This document shows positions 1-9,039 of a stretch of DNA of 52,894 nucleotides, piece by piece (position 1 is the first letter of the stretch; every line of letters begins with the position of its first letter). Made by a program: the position numbers and the translations under genes. Source of the DNA: Gammaproteobacteria bacterium (GTDB lineage Bacteria; Pseudomonadota; Gammaproteobacteria; Steroidobacterales; JABDLF01); NCBI GenBank assembly GCA_013003115.1, contig JABDLF010000048.1, positions 1 to 52,894 of the forward strand, written 5' to 3'. A model generated the notes under the pieces. That model saw only the letters and a list, made by a program, of their open reading frames with translations, did no database searches and was not told the DNA's origin.

Positions 1-1083
1 GGCGCGAGCCGAGATATCTTCACGCCTGGCGCGGTGCGCGAAGTACATCGACTCAGCGAGGGCGTTCCAAGGCTCATAAACGTCATCTGCGACCGCGCAC
101 TGCTGGGCGCATATGGCCAGGAAAAAGCCATGGTTGACACACGTCTCGCCAGGCAGGCTGCCAGTGAGGTGCAGGGTAAGGCCATCTCTGCGCCCGGCAT
201 GCGCTGGGTCAGGCCGGCGGCGGCAGTTTTGGTGATGGCCGTTCTCGGCAGCGCGGCATACTACTATTGGATGCAGGGAATGCCTGGCGACAAGGCACGA
301 GTAGAAATCGACGCAGCATCCGAGGCCGAGCCAGCCCGGCAAGCGCACATACCCGAACAGCGTGCTCCGGCCACGCCGGAGAGTGCTGCGCTGGCGGTTC
401 AGCCAGATCTGACGATCGCTGACACCGTTGCCGGGTCCGAAATATCACAGATATACGATCTTGGTGACCTTCTCGGCACAAGCAAGGAACTCACTGATAA
501 CAATACGGCATTTGCAGAACTGTTTCGGCTTTGGGACAAGGCGTTCGTGCCGGGATCCACGCGCGCCTGTACGCAGGCGGCTGCGCAGAGACTCAAGTGC
601 CTGTTTCAACGGGGCAGCTGGAATCACCTCATTACGCTCAATCTCCCGGCGATACTTTCGCTCACCGATGTCAACGGTGACGATCATCAGGTGGTGCTAA
701 CCCAAATACTGGATGAGCAGCACGTCGTGCTGCAGATCGGCGGCAGCAGCTACCCGGTTCTGGCAAGCGACCTGAACGCACTTTGGTTCGGCGACTCACT
801 ACTTCTCTGGCGACCTCACGAGGGCGCAGACAGGCTGCTCGGTCCGGGAGCCCGAGGCGAAGGTGTGCGCTGGCTGCGTGAAGGATTGGGTAAACTCACC
901 GGCATCAGCTTTCCGTCATCGCCTGACCCCGCACTTTACGATGAGTCGCTATCAGAGCAGGTACGAAAGTTTCAGCGCGATTATGGTCTGCGTGTGGACG
1001 GCATCGCAGGTGAGCGCACCTTGGTAAAACTCCAGGTACTGCTTCGGGAAACCGGCATGCCACTGCTGAGCCAGGACAGCTGA
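1..1083 (+). CDS. gspA: GspA/ExeA-type AAA ATPase with peptidoglycan-binding domain, 5'-truncated by the window edge
   Basis: The reading frame is open from base 1, so the N-terminus lies outside the window. The visible start, FTPGAVREVHRLSEGVPR followed by LINVICDRALLGAYG, is the end of the AAA ATPase domain of the ExeA/GspA family. One membrane segment follows (around codons 67-85), then a C39-peptidase-like periplasmic region rich in the family pattern CLFQRGSW, and a C-terminal peptidoglycan-binding domain (FQRDYGLRVDGIAGERT). In Aeromonas, ExeA works with ExeB to help the type II secretion secretin assemble through peptidoglycan. The next gene is gspB, two bases downstream, which supports the call. 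An ATG at 34 is internal to the conserved domain and is not the real start. Confidence 0.88.
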   Translation, partial: GASRDIFTPGAVREVHRLSEGVPRLINVICDRALLGAYGQEKAMVDTRLARQAASEVQGKAISAPGMRWVRPAAAVLVMAVLGSAAYYYWMQGMPGDKARVEIDAASEAEPARQAHIPEQRAPATPESAALAVQPDLTIADTVAGSEISQIYDLGDLLGTSKELTDNNTAFAELFRLWDKAFVPGSTRACTQAAAQRLKCLFQRGSWNHLITLNLPAILSLTDVNGDDHQVVLTQILDEQHVVLQIGGSSYPVLASDLNALWFGDSLLLWRPHEGADRLLGPGARGEGVRWLREGLGKLTGISFPSSPDPALYDESLSEQVRKFQRDYGLRVDGIAGERTLVKLQVLLRETGMPLLSQDS

Positions 1084-1085
1084 CC

Positions 1086-1784
1086 GTGTCTTTTATTCTC
1101 GACGCGCTGAAAAAATCCCAAAGCAGTCGGCAGAGGCAATCCGCCCCCGGCATCGTAACGGCAGAAATGGCACCTGGCAAAGCGCCACCGCATAACTGGC
1201 TTGCAATAGTCGTCTTCATCGTTGCACTGAACCTGCTGGCCATCGCGGCTCTGGCCTGGTATTTAACGCAAGACAGAGCCGCCGAAGAGGCGCCCCGGAA
1301 TGCGATCGTGAAGCAGGGCGCAACACCATCGACGGTCAGTGCCGACACGCCGGGCATGGCAACAGAATCAGAGCCAGGTAATGCGAACGAAGCGCCATCC
1401 CGCGCTCGTGGTGCGGTCCGGCCATTGTCGGCAGAAGTGCGGGACTCAGGCCCGTCTTCGGCCCCTCAGGTGACTGCATCGGTTCCGGAACCAATCGTCG
1501 CAGCATCAGCTGAAGCAAGCGAATTAAAGCCGACGCCGTCGGAGAGCGCGGGCTTTCTGCCAACGCTGGCAGAACTCAAGCTGGACCGGCGCATTGAACT
1601 GTCGCCGCTGCACATTGACGTCCACGTTTACAACGAGAATCCCCAGCGGCGCTTTGTGTTAATCAATGCGCGCAAGTACAAAGAGGGCGAGAGACTGACT
1701 GAGGGTCCCTTGCTTGAAGAAATCCGTCGCGATGGCCTGGTCATGTATTATCGCGACCAGCGCTTCCTGGTACCTCGTGAATAG
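1086..1784 (+). CDS. gspB: General secretion pathway protein B (GspB/ExeB)
   Basis: 232 residues from a GTG start two bases after the gspA stop, so the two are probably translationally coupled. The N-terminus MSFILDALKKSQSSRQ is the hallmark of GspB proteins. A single membrane helix (about residues 39-60) is followed by a long Ala/Pro/Ser/Glu-rich periplasmic linker and a C-terminal T2SSB domain (HIDVHVYNENPQRRFVLIN, then LVMYYRDQRFLVP). In the family this domain partners GspA and the secretin during type II secretion assembly. No other T2SS gene is visible; core gsp operons are commonly elsewhere in the genome. Confidence 0.9.
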   Translation: MSFILDALKKSQSSRQRQSAPGIVTAEMAPGKAPPHNWLAIVVFIVALNLLAIAALAWYLTQDRAAEEAPRNAIVKQGATPSTVSADTPGMATESEPGNANEAPSRARGAVRPLSAEVRDSGPSSAPQVTASVPEPIVAASAEASELKPTPSESAGFLPTLAELKLDRRIELSPLHIDVHVYNENPQRRFVLINARKYKEGERLTEGPLLEEIRRDGLVMYYRDQRFLVPRE

Positions 1785-1796
1785 TCAGGTCTTCTA

Positions 1797-2204
1797 ATGA
1801 GCATTTCTTTTTTTATTAAACTCTACCTGCTGACGATCCCGATATTTTTTCTGATCGATCTCCTGTGGCTCGGTGTGCTGGCACGGCCGTTCTACCGGGA
1901 GCAGCTCTCCGGCTTCCTGGGTGACAGCTTCAACTGGCCGGCTGCCGTTGTGTTTTACCTGATATTTATTGTCGGTATCTTGATTTTTGCCGTCGTCCCG
2001 GCGCTCGACAAAGATGCGTGGCAGCACGCCCTGCTCTGGGGCGCCCTGTTCGGCTTTTTCACTTACACCACCTATGACCTGACCAATCTCGCCACGTTGC
2101 CGGGGTGGCCGGTAAAGATGATCTTCGTCGATATACTGTGGGGCACGTTTCTCTGTGCCAGCGTTGCCGTTGCGAGCTTTTTCATAGGCCGCTGGCTGCA
2201 GTAG
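1797..2204 (+). CDS. DUF2177 family membrane protein
   Basis: 135 residues, almost entirely hydrophobic, with four predicted membrane helices (about 7-27, 43-66, 77-95 and 108-131). The pattern IPIFFLIDLLWLG near the start and YTTYDLTNLATL in the third helix match the DUF2177 family of small inner-membrane proteins, whose function is unknown. It begins 12 bases after gspB and could be co-transcribed with it, although nothing links it to secretion. The start ATG is supported by the hydrophobic N-terminus beginning directly after it. Confidence 0.8.
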   Translation: MSISFFIKLYLLTIPIFFLIDLLWLGVLARPFYREQLSGFLGDSFNWPAAVVFYLIFIVGILIFAVVPALDKDAWQHALLWGALFGFFTYTTYDLTNLATLPGWPVKMIFVDILWGTFLCASVAVASFFIGRWLQ

Positions 2205-2230
2205 CCCCCGTTATTACCGACACCATCCCA

Positions 2231-2256
2231 CGCAAGCGGCGCACAGTGCGCTTGCG
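2231..2256 (+). other. Imperfect hairpin in the intergenic region after the DUF2177 gene
   Basis: Arms CGCAAGC (2231-2237) and GCTTGCG (2250-2256) pair perfectly, with an inner GCA/TGC pair set and a three-base bulge. No T-run follows, so it is not a convincing intrinsic terminator. It may still mark the end of the gspAB transcript. Confidence 0.3.
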
Positions 2257-2350
2257 CAAGACTGCTGCAGCCGTGCACCGGCGTGCAGAGGCAAGCAGCG
2301 CAAAGTTTCTGTAAGGTGGATAATCATAACAAGACGATCCGGGGGGCGGC

Positions 2351-4174
2351 ATGACGGAATCACAACCGTCGGCAAGGATTGCTTACGCAGATGGGGAGCG
2401 GGTATCGCTGGCGTTGCGCGCCGGCATTCGCAGCGTCATCGAAGACGAAGAAACCCTCAACAAAATAAACGTGTTTCCGGTTCCGGACGGCGATACCGGA
2501 ACGAACCTGGCGCTTACGTTGAGCGCGGTTCACGCACGACTCGCCGGCACCAGCGAAAGCAACGCCTGTGCCGTGCTGACCACCGCCGCAGACGCAGCAC
2601 TTGACGGGGCGCGCGGCAACTCCGGTGCGATCGTCGCTCAGTTCCTCCAGGGCATGGCAGACAGTTCCACCGGCAGCGAGCGCCTCGATGTCGCGCAGTT
2701 CGCCGACGCTGTGCTGCACGGCGCCGATTACGCGCGTGAAGCCATGGATGAGCCTCGCGAAGGCACCATTCTATCCGTTATCAGAGACTTCGCTGACGAG
2801 GTGCAAAAAGCGCAGGAAAAAACGGATGCTGGATTCGGGACGCTGCTGCGAGCAGGGCTCGCGCGCGCTGAGGCCTCGCTGGCGGACACGCCAAACCAAC
2901 TCGAGGCATTGCGCAAAGCGGGCGTTGTTGATGCCGGCGCAAGAGGATTCGTAGACCTCGTCAGGGGTGTCGTTGATTTTGTAAAAAGCGGCGACGCAAG
3001 AAACATCGAGAACTGGCGGCCTGCGATATCCGAGGAAGGCGTCGAACCGAGCGCAGGGGAAGAGATTGATCTTACCCACCGCTACTGCAGCGAGTGCATG
3101 GTGACGGGGGAAAACGTCGATCGGCGAAAACTGCGCGAGGCGGTATCTGCGCTCGGCAGCTCTATGGTCATTGCCGGAACACGCAACAAAATCAAGCTGC
3201 ATATTCACGTCAATGATCCGGATGAGCTTTTCGAAACGGCGCGGCGCTTTGGCAAGGTCAGCGGTGAAAAAGCCGATGATATGCAAAAACAACAGCGCTC
3301 TGCGCATGCGCCGAGTCATGCAGTGGCCGTTATCACCGACTCCGCTGCCGACATTCCGGACGATGAACTGGAAAGACTGAACATCCACATGGTGCCGGTG
3401 CGCCTGCATTTCGGAGATCGCTCGTATCTCGACAAGATCAGCATGACACCCGATGAGTTCTACGCCGAGCTGAAATCAAACCCGGTGCACCCCAAGACAT
3501 CTCAGCCTGCGCCCGGAGATTTTCGGCGTCAGTACCAGTTTCTTGCTTCGCATTACCGCTGGGTTATCTCCCTGCAGCTGACAAGTGCCGCCAGCGGCAC
3601 ATGGCAGGCTGCCAGGGCCGCCGCTGAACGTACCGCCGCAGGCGGCGAAATTCTTGTTTTCGATACGCGCAACGCTTCAGTAGGCCAGGGTCTGCTTTGC
3701 GTATTCGCCGCCGAGTTGGCAGCCGCCGGAAAAAATGGCAAGGAGATCTTTGACGCTCTGCTTGCCGCGAGACAAAACACTCACACGTATATAGTTCTGC
3801 GTGACCTGACGTTCGGGGTGCGTGGCGGGCGTGTCCCGGCCATCTTAAAGACGCTTGCGGATATGCTCAGACTGACGACGGTCCTGACTATCAGGGAAGA
3901 CGGCAGCATCGGCGCGGCAGGCGTGATATTCGGACGCAGGAATCTGGTCGCAAAGTTCTCGAATTTCGTCCTCAAGAGACATGGGCATCTCAGCAGCTGC
4001 CGCCTGGCGGTCGGACATGCCCACTGCGTTGACGACGCCGAGGCGCTGCTGGCGGAACTGCAAGGCGCCATGCAAGGGATCAACTACAGCTACATCGCCG
4101 AAGCCGGTCCTGCCCTGGGTGCACACGCCGGCCCCGGCGGCATGGTGGTGTCAGTGCAGGAACTCGAGGACTAG
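2351..4174 (+). CDS. Fused fatty acid kinase: DAK2 (FakA-like) plus DegV (FakB-like)
   Basis: 607 residues. The first ~200 are a DAK2 ATP-binding domain with the metal-binding signature NVFPVPDGDTGTNL (residues ~39-52) and DGARGNSGAI. Residues ~235-315 resemble the FakA middle domain (YCSECMVTGENVDRRKLREA, then HIHVNDPDELFE). From ~320 the protein is a complete DegV domain: VITDSAADIPDDE, KTSQPAPGDF, SLQLTSAASGTWQAA and VRGGRVPAIL. In Gram-positives FakA is the kinase and separate FakB proteins carry the fatty acid; the degenerate C-terminal domain of FakA is here replaced by what looks like a competent FakB. The inferred role is phosphorylation of exogenous or recycled fatty acids. A purine-rich GGGGGG lies upstream of the ATG. 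It converges with the glutamate-synthase-like gene two bases away. Confidence 0.85.
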   Translation: MTESQPSARIAYADGERVSLALRAGIRSVIEDEETLNKINVFPVPDGDTGTNLALTLSAVHARLAGTSESNACAVLTTAADAALDGARGNSGAIVAQFLQGMADSSTGSERLDVAQFADAVLHGADYAREAMDEPREGTILSVIRDFADEVQKAQEKTDAGFGTLLRAGLARAEASLADTPNQLEALRKAGVVDAGARGFVDLVRGVVDFVKSGDARNIENWRPAISEEGVEPSAGEEIDLTHRYCSECMVTGENVDRRKLREAVSALGSSMVIAGTRNKIKLHIHVNDPDELFETARRFGKVSGEKADDMQKQQRSAHAPSHAVAVITDSAADIPDDELERLNIHMVPVRLHFGDRSYLDKISMTPDEFYAELKSNPVHPKTSQPAPGDFRRQYQFLASHYRWVISLQLTSAASGTWQAARAAAERTAAGGEILVFDTRNASVGQGLLCVFAAELAAAGKNGKEIFDALLAARQNTHTYIVLRDLTFGVRGGRVPAILKTLADMLRLTTVLTIREDGSIGAAGVIFGRRNLVAKFSNFVLKRHGHLSSCRLAVGHAHCVDDAEALLAELQGAMQGINYSYIAEAGPALGAHAGPGGMVVSVQELED

Positions 4175-4176
4175 CG

Positions 4177-5799
4177 TCAGGCTCGCGAGAAAGAGTCGGC
4201 GCGGGCCTGCTGCCATGCGCTCGCGTACCACGGCTCCAGGCTCTCGCTTTCAGTCAGCTGCCCCGGCTCCAGGTAGCTGAAAATCTCGCTGTAACTGCTG
4301 GTGGTCGTCGGCGTCACCCGTCGCAACAACATTTCAGGCCCGAGCTCGGACGGATCGCTCAGTCCGCATGCTGCCAACAGTTTCTGCAGGTGCTTAAGGG
4401 TGTTTTTGTGATAGTTATAAACACGCTCCTCTTTGTCGCTCACAACCAGCCCGTTCATGCGCCACGGGTCCTGGGTTGCCACGCCCGTCGGGCAGGTATT
4501 CGCGTGGCAGCGGCGCGCCTGGATGCAGCCGAGTGCGAACATCATGCCGCGGGCCGAATTACAGACATCGGCGCCCATGGCCAGCGTGCGCAAAATATCG
4601 TAAGCATTGATGATCTTCCCCGACGCGATCACCCTTATCTTGTCGCGCAGGCCGGCGCCCACCAGTGCGTTGTGCGCGAAGATCAGGCCCTCGCGCAGAG
4701 GCAGGCCAACTCGGTTGCTCATTTCGAGGGGCGCAGCGCCTGTCCCGCCCTCTTTGCCATCAATGGTGATGAAATCAGGGGTGATGCCGGTTGCCAGCAT
4801 GGCTTTGACGACAGCCATGAACTCGTGGGTTCTGCCGACACATAGCTTGAAACCCACAGGCTTACCCCCTGAGAGCCTGCGCAGTTCGGCAATGAAAGCG
4901 ACGAGTTCGAGCGGCGTATTAAACGTACTGTGACGCGCGGGCGACAGCACGTCTTTTCCGATGGGCACGCCGCGGGCTTCGGCGATATCCTGGGTCACCT
5001 TGGCAGCAGGAAGAATCCCACCGCCCCCGGGCTTTGCGCCCTGCGAGAGCTTAAGCTCAATCATCTTCACGGCTGGCGTCTGCGACTTTTCGGCGAAAAG
5101 CTCCGCAGCAAAAACGCCCGGCTCGCTGCAGGCCCCGAAGTAGCCGGTGCCCAGTTCCCAAACCACATCGCCGCCGGGCTCCAGATGATAGCGACTGAGC
5201 CCGCCTTCACCCGTATTGTGATAGAAGCCGCCTTTCCTTGCGCCACCATTCAACGCCAGCAACGCGTTCTTGCTGAGAGAGCCAAAACTCATGGCCGAGA
5301 TGTTCAGCAACGAAGCCGAATATGGCGCTTCGCAATGCTCGCCCCCCAACCAGACCCTCGGCGGATCGCCAGAAACCTCGGCAGGCAATATACTGTGCTC
5401 GATGAACTCGTATCCTTCCTGGTATACGTCTTCCAGAGTTCCAAACGGCTGCACATCGCTGACACCCTTGGCGCGCTGGTAAACCACGGATCGCTGCGGC
5501 CGCGTAAACGGATCTCCCTCCTTGTCACCCTGAATCAGGTATTGGCGGATGTGGTGCCGCGCATCTTCCAGCATGTATCGAAGATGGCCAACAACCGGGT
5601 AATTGCGCAGTATCGTGTGCCTTTTCTGCAGCAGATCGTATGCGCAAAGCAGCAGGACAGGGCCTAGCAGCACAAAGCCCCACAGCAGTTCAGGCACGAA
5701 TATGGCGCCCACGCCTATCGCCACCGTCAACAGCAAGAGGCCAATGGAAAGTCGCTGCTTTACGCCACTTTTATAACTGGCGCCTGAAGACTTGGGCAT
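4177..5799 (-). CDS. FMN-binding glutamate synthase family protein (GltB central-domain-like), membrane anchored
   Basis: 540 residues. Two hydrophobic helices (about 16-34 and 36-54) precede a domain equivalent to the FMN/synthase part of glutamate synthase. Visible motifs are SAPYSASLLNISAMSFGSLS-like substrate/FMN contacts, FITIDGKEGGTGAAPLE, and a C-x5-C-x4-C set in CIQARRCHANTCPTG that matches the 3Fe-4S cluster ligands. It lacks the glutaminase domain, so it is not a full GOGAT; proteins of this type are widespread and mostly uncharacterised. It is a single gene whose stop faces the fak fusion. The divergent region 5800-5917 separates it from the M28 peptidase and must hold both promoters. 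Confidence 0.85.
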   Translation of the reverse strand: MPKSSGASYKSGVKQRLSIGLLLLTVAIGVGAIFVPELLWGFVLLGPVLLLCAYDLLQKRHTILRNYPVVGHLRYMLEDARHHIRQYLIQGDKEGDPFTRPQRSVVYQRAKGVSDVQPFGTLEDVYQEGYEFIEHSILPAEVSGDPPRVWLGGEHCEAPYSASLLNISAMSFGSLSKNALLALNGGARKGGFYHNTGEGGLSRYHLEPGGDVVWELGTGYFGACSEPGVFAAELFAEKSQTPAVKMIELKLSQGAKPGGGGILPAAKVTQDIAEARGVPIGKDVLSPARHSTFNTPLELVAFIAELRRLSGGKPVGFKLCVGRTHEFMAVVKAMLATGITPDFITIDGKEGGTGAAPLEMSNRVGLPLREGLIFAHNALVGAGLRDKIRVIASGKIINAYDILRTLAMGADVCNSARGMMFALGCIQARRCHANTCPTGVATQDPWRMNGLVVSDKEERVYNYHKNTLKHLQKLLAACGLSDPSELGPEMLLRRVTPTTTSSYSEIFSYLEPGQLTESESLEPWYASAWQQARADSFSRA

Positions 5800-5917
5800 A
5801 AAAAGGTCAGGTTCCCCGCAATCGGGACGCCATTGTTACAGCCGCAGCCTGTCAAGACAATCAGCAATCGGTGTATCCTCTGCCGCCCGCAATTAAGTTT
5901 TACATCCGGAGAATGCC

Positions 5918-7618
5918 ATGGTCAGGCTGCTTTTCTTTTCACTCCTGTGCATCTTCATGTGGTCGTGCGGATCGCCGGACAAGGCGCCTGCAACACCGCC
6001 TGAAGAAGGGGCATCGATCTCCGAGGCGCTGGATCGAAACTACGACGAAGCAGCTGCGACCCGGTTGATCGACCGCATAAAGATGCTCTCATCGGACGAT
6101 TTCCAGGGCCGCATGCCGGCGTCAGTTGGCGAAGAAAAGACGGTCGCGTTTCTTGTCAGCGAATTCGAACGCGTCGGCGCGGGTCCCGGAAACGGCGAGA
6201 GCTTTATGCAACCTGTCCCGCTGGTGGAAATCACCGGCAACCCGGAAGCAAGGCTTCGCATAAACGCTGACGGCAGGGAACTCATGGATCTCGCCATGGG
6301 CGGAAAAATGGCGGGCGGGACGCGCCGCGTGCAGGAAGAAGTCGAGGTCAGCAACAGCGAAATGGTCTTTGTAGGCTATGGAATCGTCGCGCCTGAATAC
6401 AACTGGGACGACTACGCCGGCCTGGACGTGAAGGGCAAAACCGTTGTCATGCTGGTGAATGACCCGGGATACGCTACCGGCAACGATGCGCTCTTTAACG
6501 GTAACGCAATGACCTACTACGGGCGCTGGACCTACAAGTATGAAGAAGCGGCGCGGCAGGGCGCTGACATGGCCATTATTATTCACGAGGAGGGCGCTGC
6601 GGGGTACCCGTGGGCGGTCGTAACAAGCGGCTGGACGGGCCCGCAATTCGACCTGGTCGGCGACGGCACGCAAATGTCCCCTGCCAAGGTGGAGGCATGG
6701 GTCGACAACGAGTCGGGTAGTGCCCTGCTCAAGCGCGCGGGCCTTAGCTACGAAGACGCCGTAAAGGCAGCGAGCACGGGCGGATTTCAGGCGGTATCCT
6801 TAAACGCCAGCGCCAGCATCACCATTCGCAACAAACTGCGCAAGATGGATTCGCAAAATGTGATCGCCATGATCAGGGGCTCTGAGCGACCCGATGAGTA
6901 CATAATTTACAGCGCGCACTGGGACCATCTTGGCAGGGACACGGCGCTGGCCGATGACCCGATTTACAACGGCGCAAGAGACAATGCCACCGGCACCGCT
7001 GCATTGCTGACGCTTGCAGAGAAGTTCAAGGCGATGCCCGATGGCCCGGAGCGCAGCGTAATTTTTCTGGCCGTCACGGCGGAAGAGTCAGGGCTGCTGG
7101 GCTCCCGTTTTTATGCCGAAAATCCGGTCGTGCCGCTGGAAAAAACAGTTGCCAACATCAATATGGACTCGCTGGGCATCTACGGGCCCACGCACGACAT
7201 CGCAGTAATCGGCTTTGGCAACTCAGAGCTTGAGGAGTACCTGGCTCGCGCGGTCGAGGCCCAGGGTAGAACGGCCGTACGCGAACCCACGCCAGAGAAA
7301 GGGTTCTTTTACCGCTCCGACCACTTCAATTTTGCCAAACGCGGTGTGCCCGCACTGTATTTCAAATCGGGCATCGACTTTGTAGGTAAGGGAAAAGAGT
7401 GGGGACGCAAGACAGAAGCCGAGCATATTGCCACGCGCTATCACAAGCCTGCAGACGAGTACTTCGCAGAGACCTGGAGCCCCGAGGGCCTCATGCTGGA
7501 CATAGCACTGTATTTCGAAATCGGACGAGCGCTTTCAATGGAGTCCGGCTGGCCAAACTGGTATGCGGGCAATGAATTCCGCGCCGCGCGCGATGCAAGC
7601 GCCGCCGCACGACAATAA
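5918..7618 (+). CDS. Exported M28 family zinc aminopeptidase
   Basis: 566 residues with an N-terminal export signal ending in MWSCGSPD, probably a lipoprotein signal although the lipobox is weak. A PA-type insert (around GLDVKGKTVVMLVNDP) precedes and interrupts the catalytic region. The co-catalytic zinc ligands of the family are visible in order: SAHWDHLG (His), NGARDNATG (Asp), AEESGLLGS (catalytic and ligand Glu), INMDSLG (Asp) and RSDHFNFAKRG (His). The likely role is trimming N-terminal residues from peptides in the periplasm or at the outer membrane. GGAGA lies seven bases before the ATG. It is followed after 12 bases by the PLP-enzyme gene. Confidence 0.87.
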   Translation: MVRLLFFSLLCIFMWSCGSPDKAPATPPEEGASISEALDRNYDEAAATRLIDRIKMLSSDDFQGRMPASVGEEKTVAFLVSEFERVGAGPGNGESFMQPVPLVEITGNPEARLRINADGRELMDLAMGGKMAGGTRRVQEEVEVSNSEMVFVGYGIVAPEYNWDDYAGLDVKGKTVVMLVNDPGYATGNDALFNGNAMTYYGRWTYKYEEAARQGADMAIIIHEEGAAGYPWAVVTSGWTGPQFDLVGDGTQMSPAKVEAWVDNESGSALLKRAGLSYEDAVKAASTGGFQAVSLNASASITIRNKLRKMDSQNVIAMIRGSERPDEYIIYSAHWDHLGRDTALADDPIYNGARDNATGTAALLTLAEKFKAMPDGPERSVIFLAVTAEESGLLGSRFYAENPVVPLEKTVANINMDSLGIYGPTHDIAVIGFGNSELEEYLARAVEAQGRTAVREPTPEKGFFYRSDHFNFAKRGVPALYFKSGIDFVGKGKEWGRKTEAEHIATRYHKPADEYFAETWSPEGLMLDIALYFEIGRALSMESGWPNWYAGNEFRAARDASAAARQ

Positions 7619-7630
7619 AGTGGGCAGAGC

Positions 7631-8782
7631 TTGAGCAAGCGAGGCCCGCGAATAGAAACCCGCGCCGTTCATGCCGGCCGTGAGATCGATGCTGGCAGCG
7701 GCGCAGTCGTGTCGCCCATTCACATGAGCACGACCTACGAACGAGATGCCGACGGCGGCTATCGTCGCGGTTACGAGTACGGCCGCAACGGCAATCCAAC
7801 CCGCGCTCTGCTTGAAAAAGCGCTGGCAAGTCTCGAGGGTGGCGCCACCAGCGCCACTTTCGCTTCGGGCACCGCAGCCTGCCTCGCGGTCCTGCATACG
7901 GTGGGCCCCGGCGGTCACGTGCTCGCCACCGAGGACTGCTATCACGGCACCTTGCGCCAGCTTCAGGAACTGCTGCCAGAAATGGGCATTGAGGCAAGCC
8001 TTGTCGATACCACGGATCTCGACAGCGTACGCAGCGGGCTCAGAGACAATACGCGCCTTATCTGGGTGGAAACGCCTTCCAATCCTTTGCTGCGTATTTC
8101 CGATATTGCAGCCCTCGCGAAGCTGGCGCACGAGAATGGCTGCAGGCTTGCCTGCGACAACACATTCGGCACCCCGGTACTGCAGCATCCGCTGAGCTTT
8201 GGCGCAGACTATTCAGTACATAGCAGCACCAAGTACATTGGCGGTCACAGCGACGTAACCGGCGGCGCGGTTATCGCGGCGAGAGACGACGGGCACTTCG
8301 AAAAAGTACGCCGTTGGCAGAGCAAGGGTGGCGCCGTGCCATCACCGTTCGACTGCTGGCTGCAGCTACGCAGCCTCAATACCTTGCCGCTGCGCGTTCG
8401 GCAGCAGGCAGCAAGCGCCCTGCTGCTCGCAGAGTTTCTGCAGAACCACGAGCGCGTCAGCCTGGTGCATTACCCGGGGCTAAGCGATCACTCGGGGCAT
8501 GCCCTTGCTGCCCGGCAGATGAGGGCGGATGAGCAGCCTCGCTGCGGCGGCGTACTGTCGTTCGAGGTTCGTGGCGGAGAGGCTGCCGCGATGTCCGTCG
8601 CCGCGCGCACACAGCTTTTTATCCGGGCAACCAGCTTAGGCGGCGTTGAAAGCCTTATCGAGCACCGGGCCTCAGTGGAAGGACCTGACAGCAAAGCCCC
8701 GCCCGGATTGCTGCGCCTTGCCGTGGGTATCGAACATGTCGAAGATCTGCGAAGCGATCTCGACCAGGCGCTTGCGCGCTGA
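7631..8782 (+). CDS. PLP-dependent trans-sulfuration enzyme (cystathionine gamma-synthase / beta-lyase family)
   Basis: 383 residues from a TTG start. The family signatures are YEYGRNGNPTRALLEKALASL near the N-terminus, the PLP-contacting SGTAACLAV, the substrate-site TPSNPLLRISDI, CDNTFGTP, and the lysine Schiff-base motif SVHSSTKYIGGHSDVTGG. The C-terminal SLGGVESLIEHRA is also typical. Such enzymes interconvert cysteine/homocysteine precursors through cystathionine or O-acyl-homoserine, and the exact reaction cannot be told from sequence alone. The initiator is uncertain because the Shine-Dalgarno signal is weak. Confidence 0.85.
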   Translation: MSKRGPRIETRAVHAGREIDAGSGAVVSPIHMSTTYERDADGGYRRGYEYGRNGNPTRALLEKALASLEGGATSATFASGTAACLAVLHTVGPGGHVLATEDCYHGTLRQLQELLPEMGIEASLVDTTDLDSVRSGLRDNTRLIWVETPSNPLLRISDIAALAKLAHENGCRLACDNTFGTPVLQHPLSFGADYSVHSSTKYIGGHSDVTGGAVIAARDDGHFEKVRRWQSKGGAVPSPFDCWLQLRSLNTLPLRVRQQAASALLLAEFLQNHERVSLVHYPGLSDHSGHALAARQMRADEQPRCGGVLSFEVRGGEAAAMSVAARTQLFIRATSLGGVESLIEHRASVEGPDSKAPPGLLRLAVGIEHVEDLRSDLDQALAR

Positions 8783-8832
8783 TCAGCAAGCGGTGCAGCG
8801 AACCCCGGCTTTTAATAAAACCGGAGACACTC

Positions 8833-8892
8833 ATGGGCCCCAGAGATCGCGCTGAGCCGGCTGCCGAGTCAGCATCCTTGAGTGCCTTATGA
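8833..8892 (+). CDS. Possible 19-codon leader ORF overlapping the next small gene
   Basis: An ATG at 8833 is preceded by GGAG (CCGGAGACACTC). It opens a 19-codon frame reading MGPRDRAEPAAESASLSAL that stops at TGA 8890-8892. The stop shares bases with the ATG at 8889 (ATGA), the classic geometry for translational coupling. The peptide is not recognisable. The ribosome-binding site and overlap make translation plausible, but a chance ORF cannot be excluded. Confidence 0.3.
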   Translation: MGPRDRAEPAAESASLSAL

Positions 8893-9038
8893 AGGAAATG
8901 AAGCCGCCGGCGAACAAAAACGATGACCCCGCATGGCGAGCCGTTTTTGAGAACGCCTATTATATTGCCCACAGATCTGACGGCGCCTGGGCGCGCGCAC
9001 AGAGACTGATTCGAGAAAATTCAAGCAGGGGAAAATGA
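8889..9038 (+). CDS. Small hypothetical protein, 49 residues
   Basis: ATG at 8889 to TGA at 9036-9038; the next gene's ATG is at 9040, one base later. The peptide begins MKEMKPPANKNDDPAWRAVF and continues ENAYYIAHRSDGAWARAQRL before a charged tail, predicting a soluble, mostly helical protein with no signal peptide. I do not recognise a family. Support for it being real comes from its position, filling the space directly before the S9 peptidase, from the coupled leader ORF, and from composition like its neighbours. An alternative is that it is an untranslated leader of the peptidase gene. Confidence 0.5.
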   Translation: MKEMKPPANKNDDPAWRAVFENAYYIAHRSDGAWARAQRLIRENSSRGK

Positions 9039-9039
9039 C

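Noticed and set aside
4930-5667. 245-codon plus-strand frame inside the glutamate-synthase-like gene
   Set aside because: It is complementary to conserved GltB motifs and has no recognisable domain or start signal.
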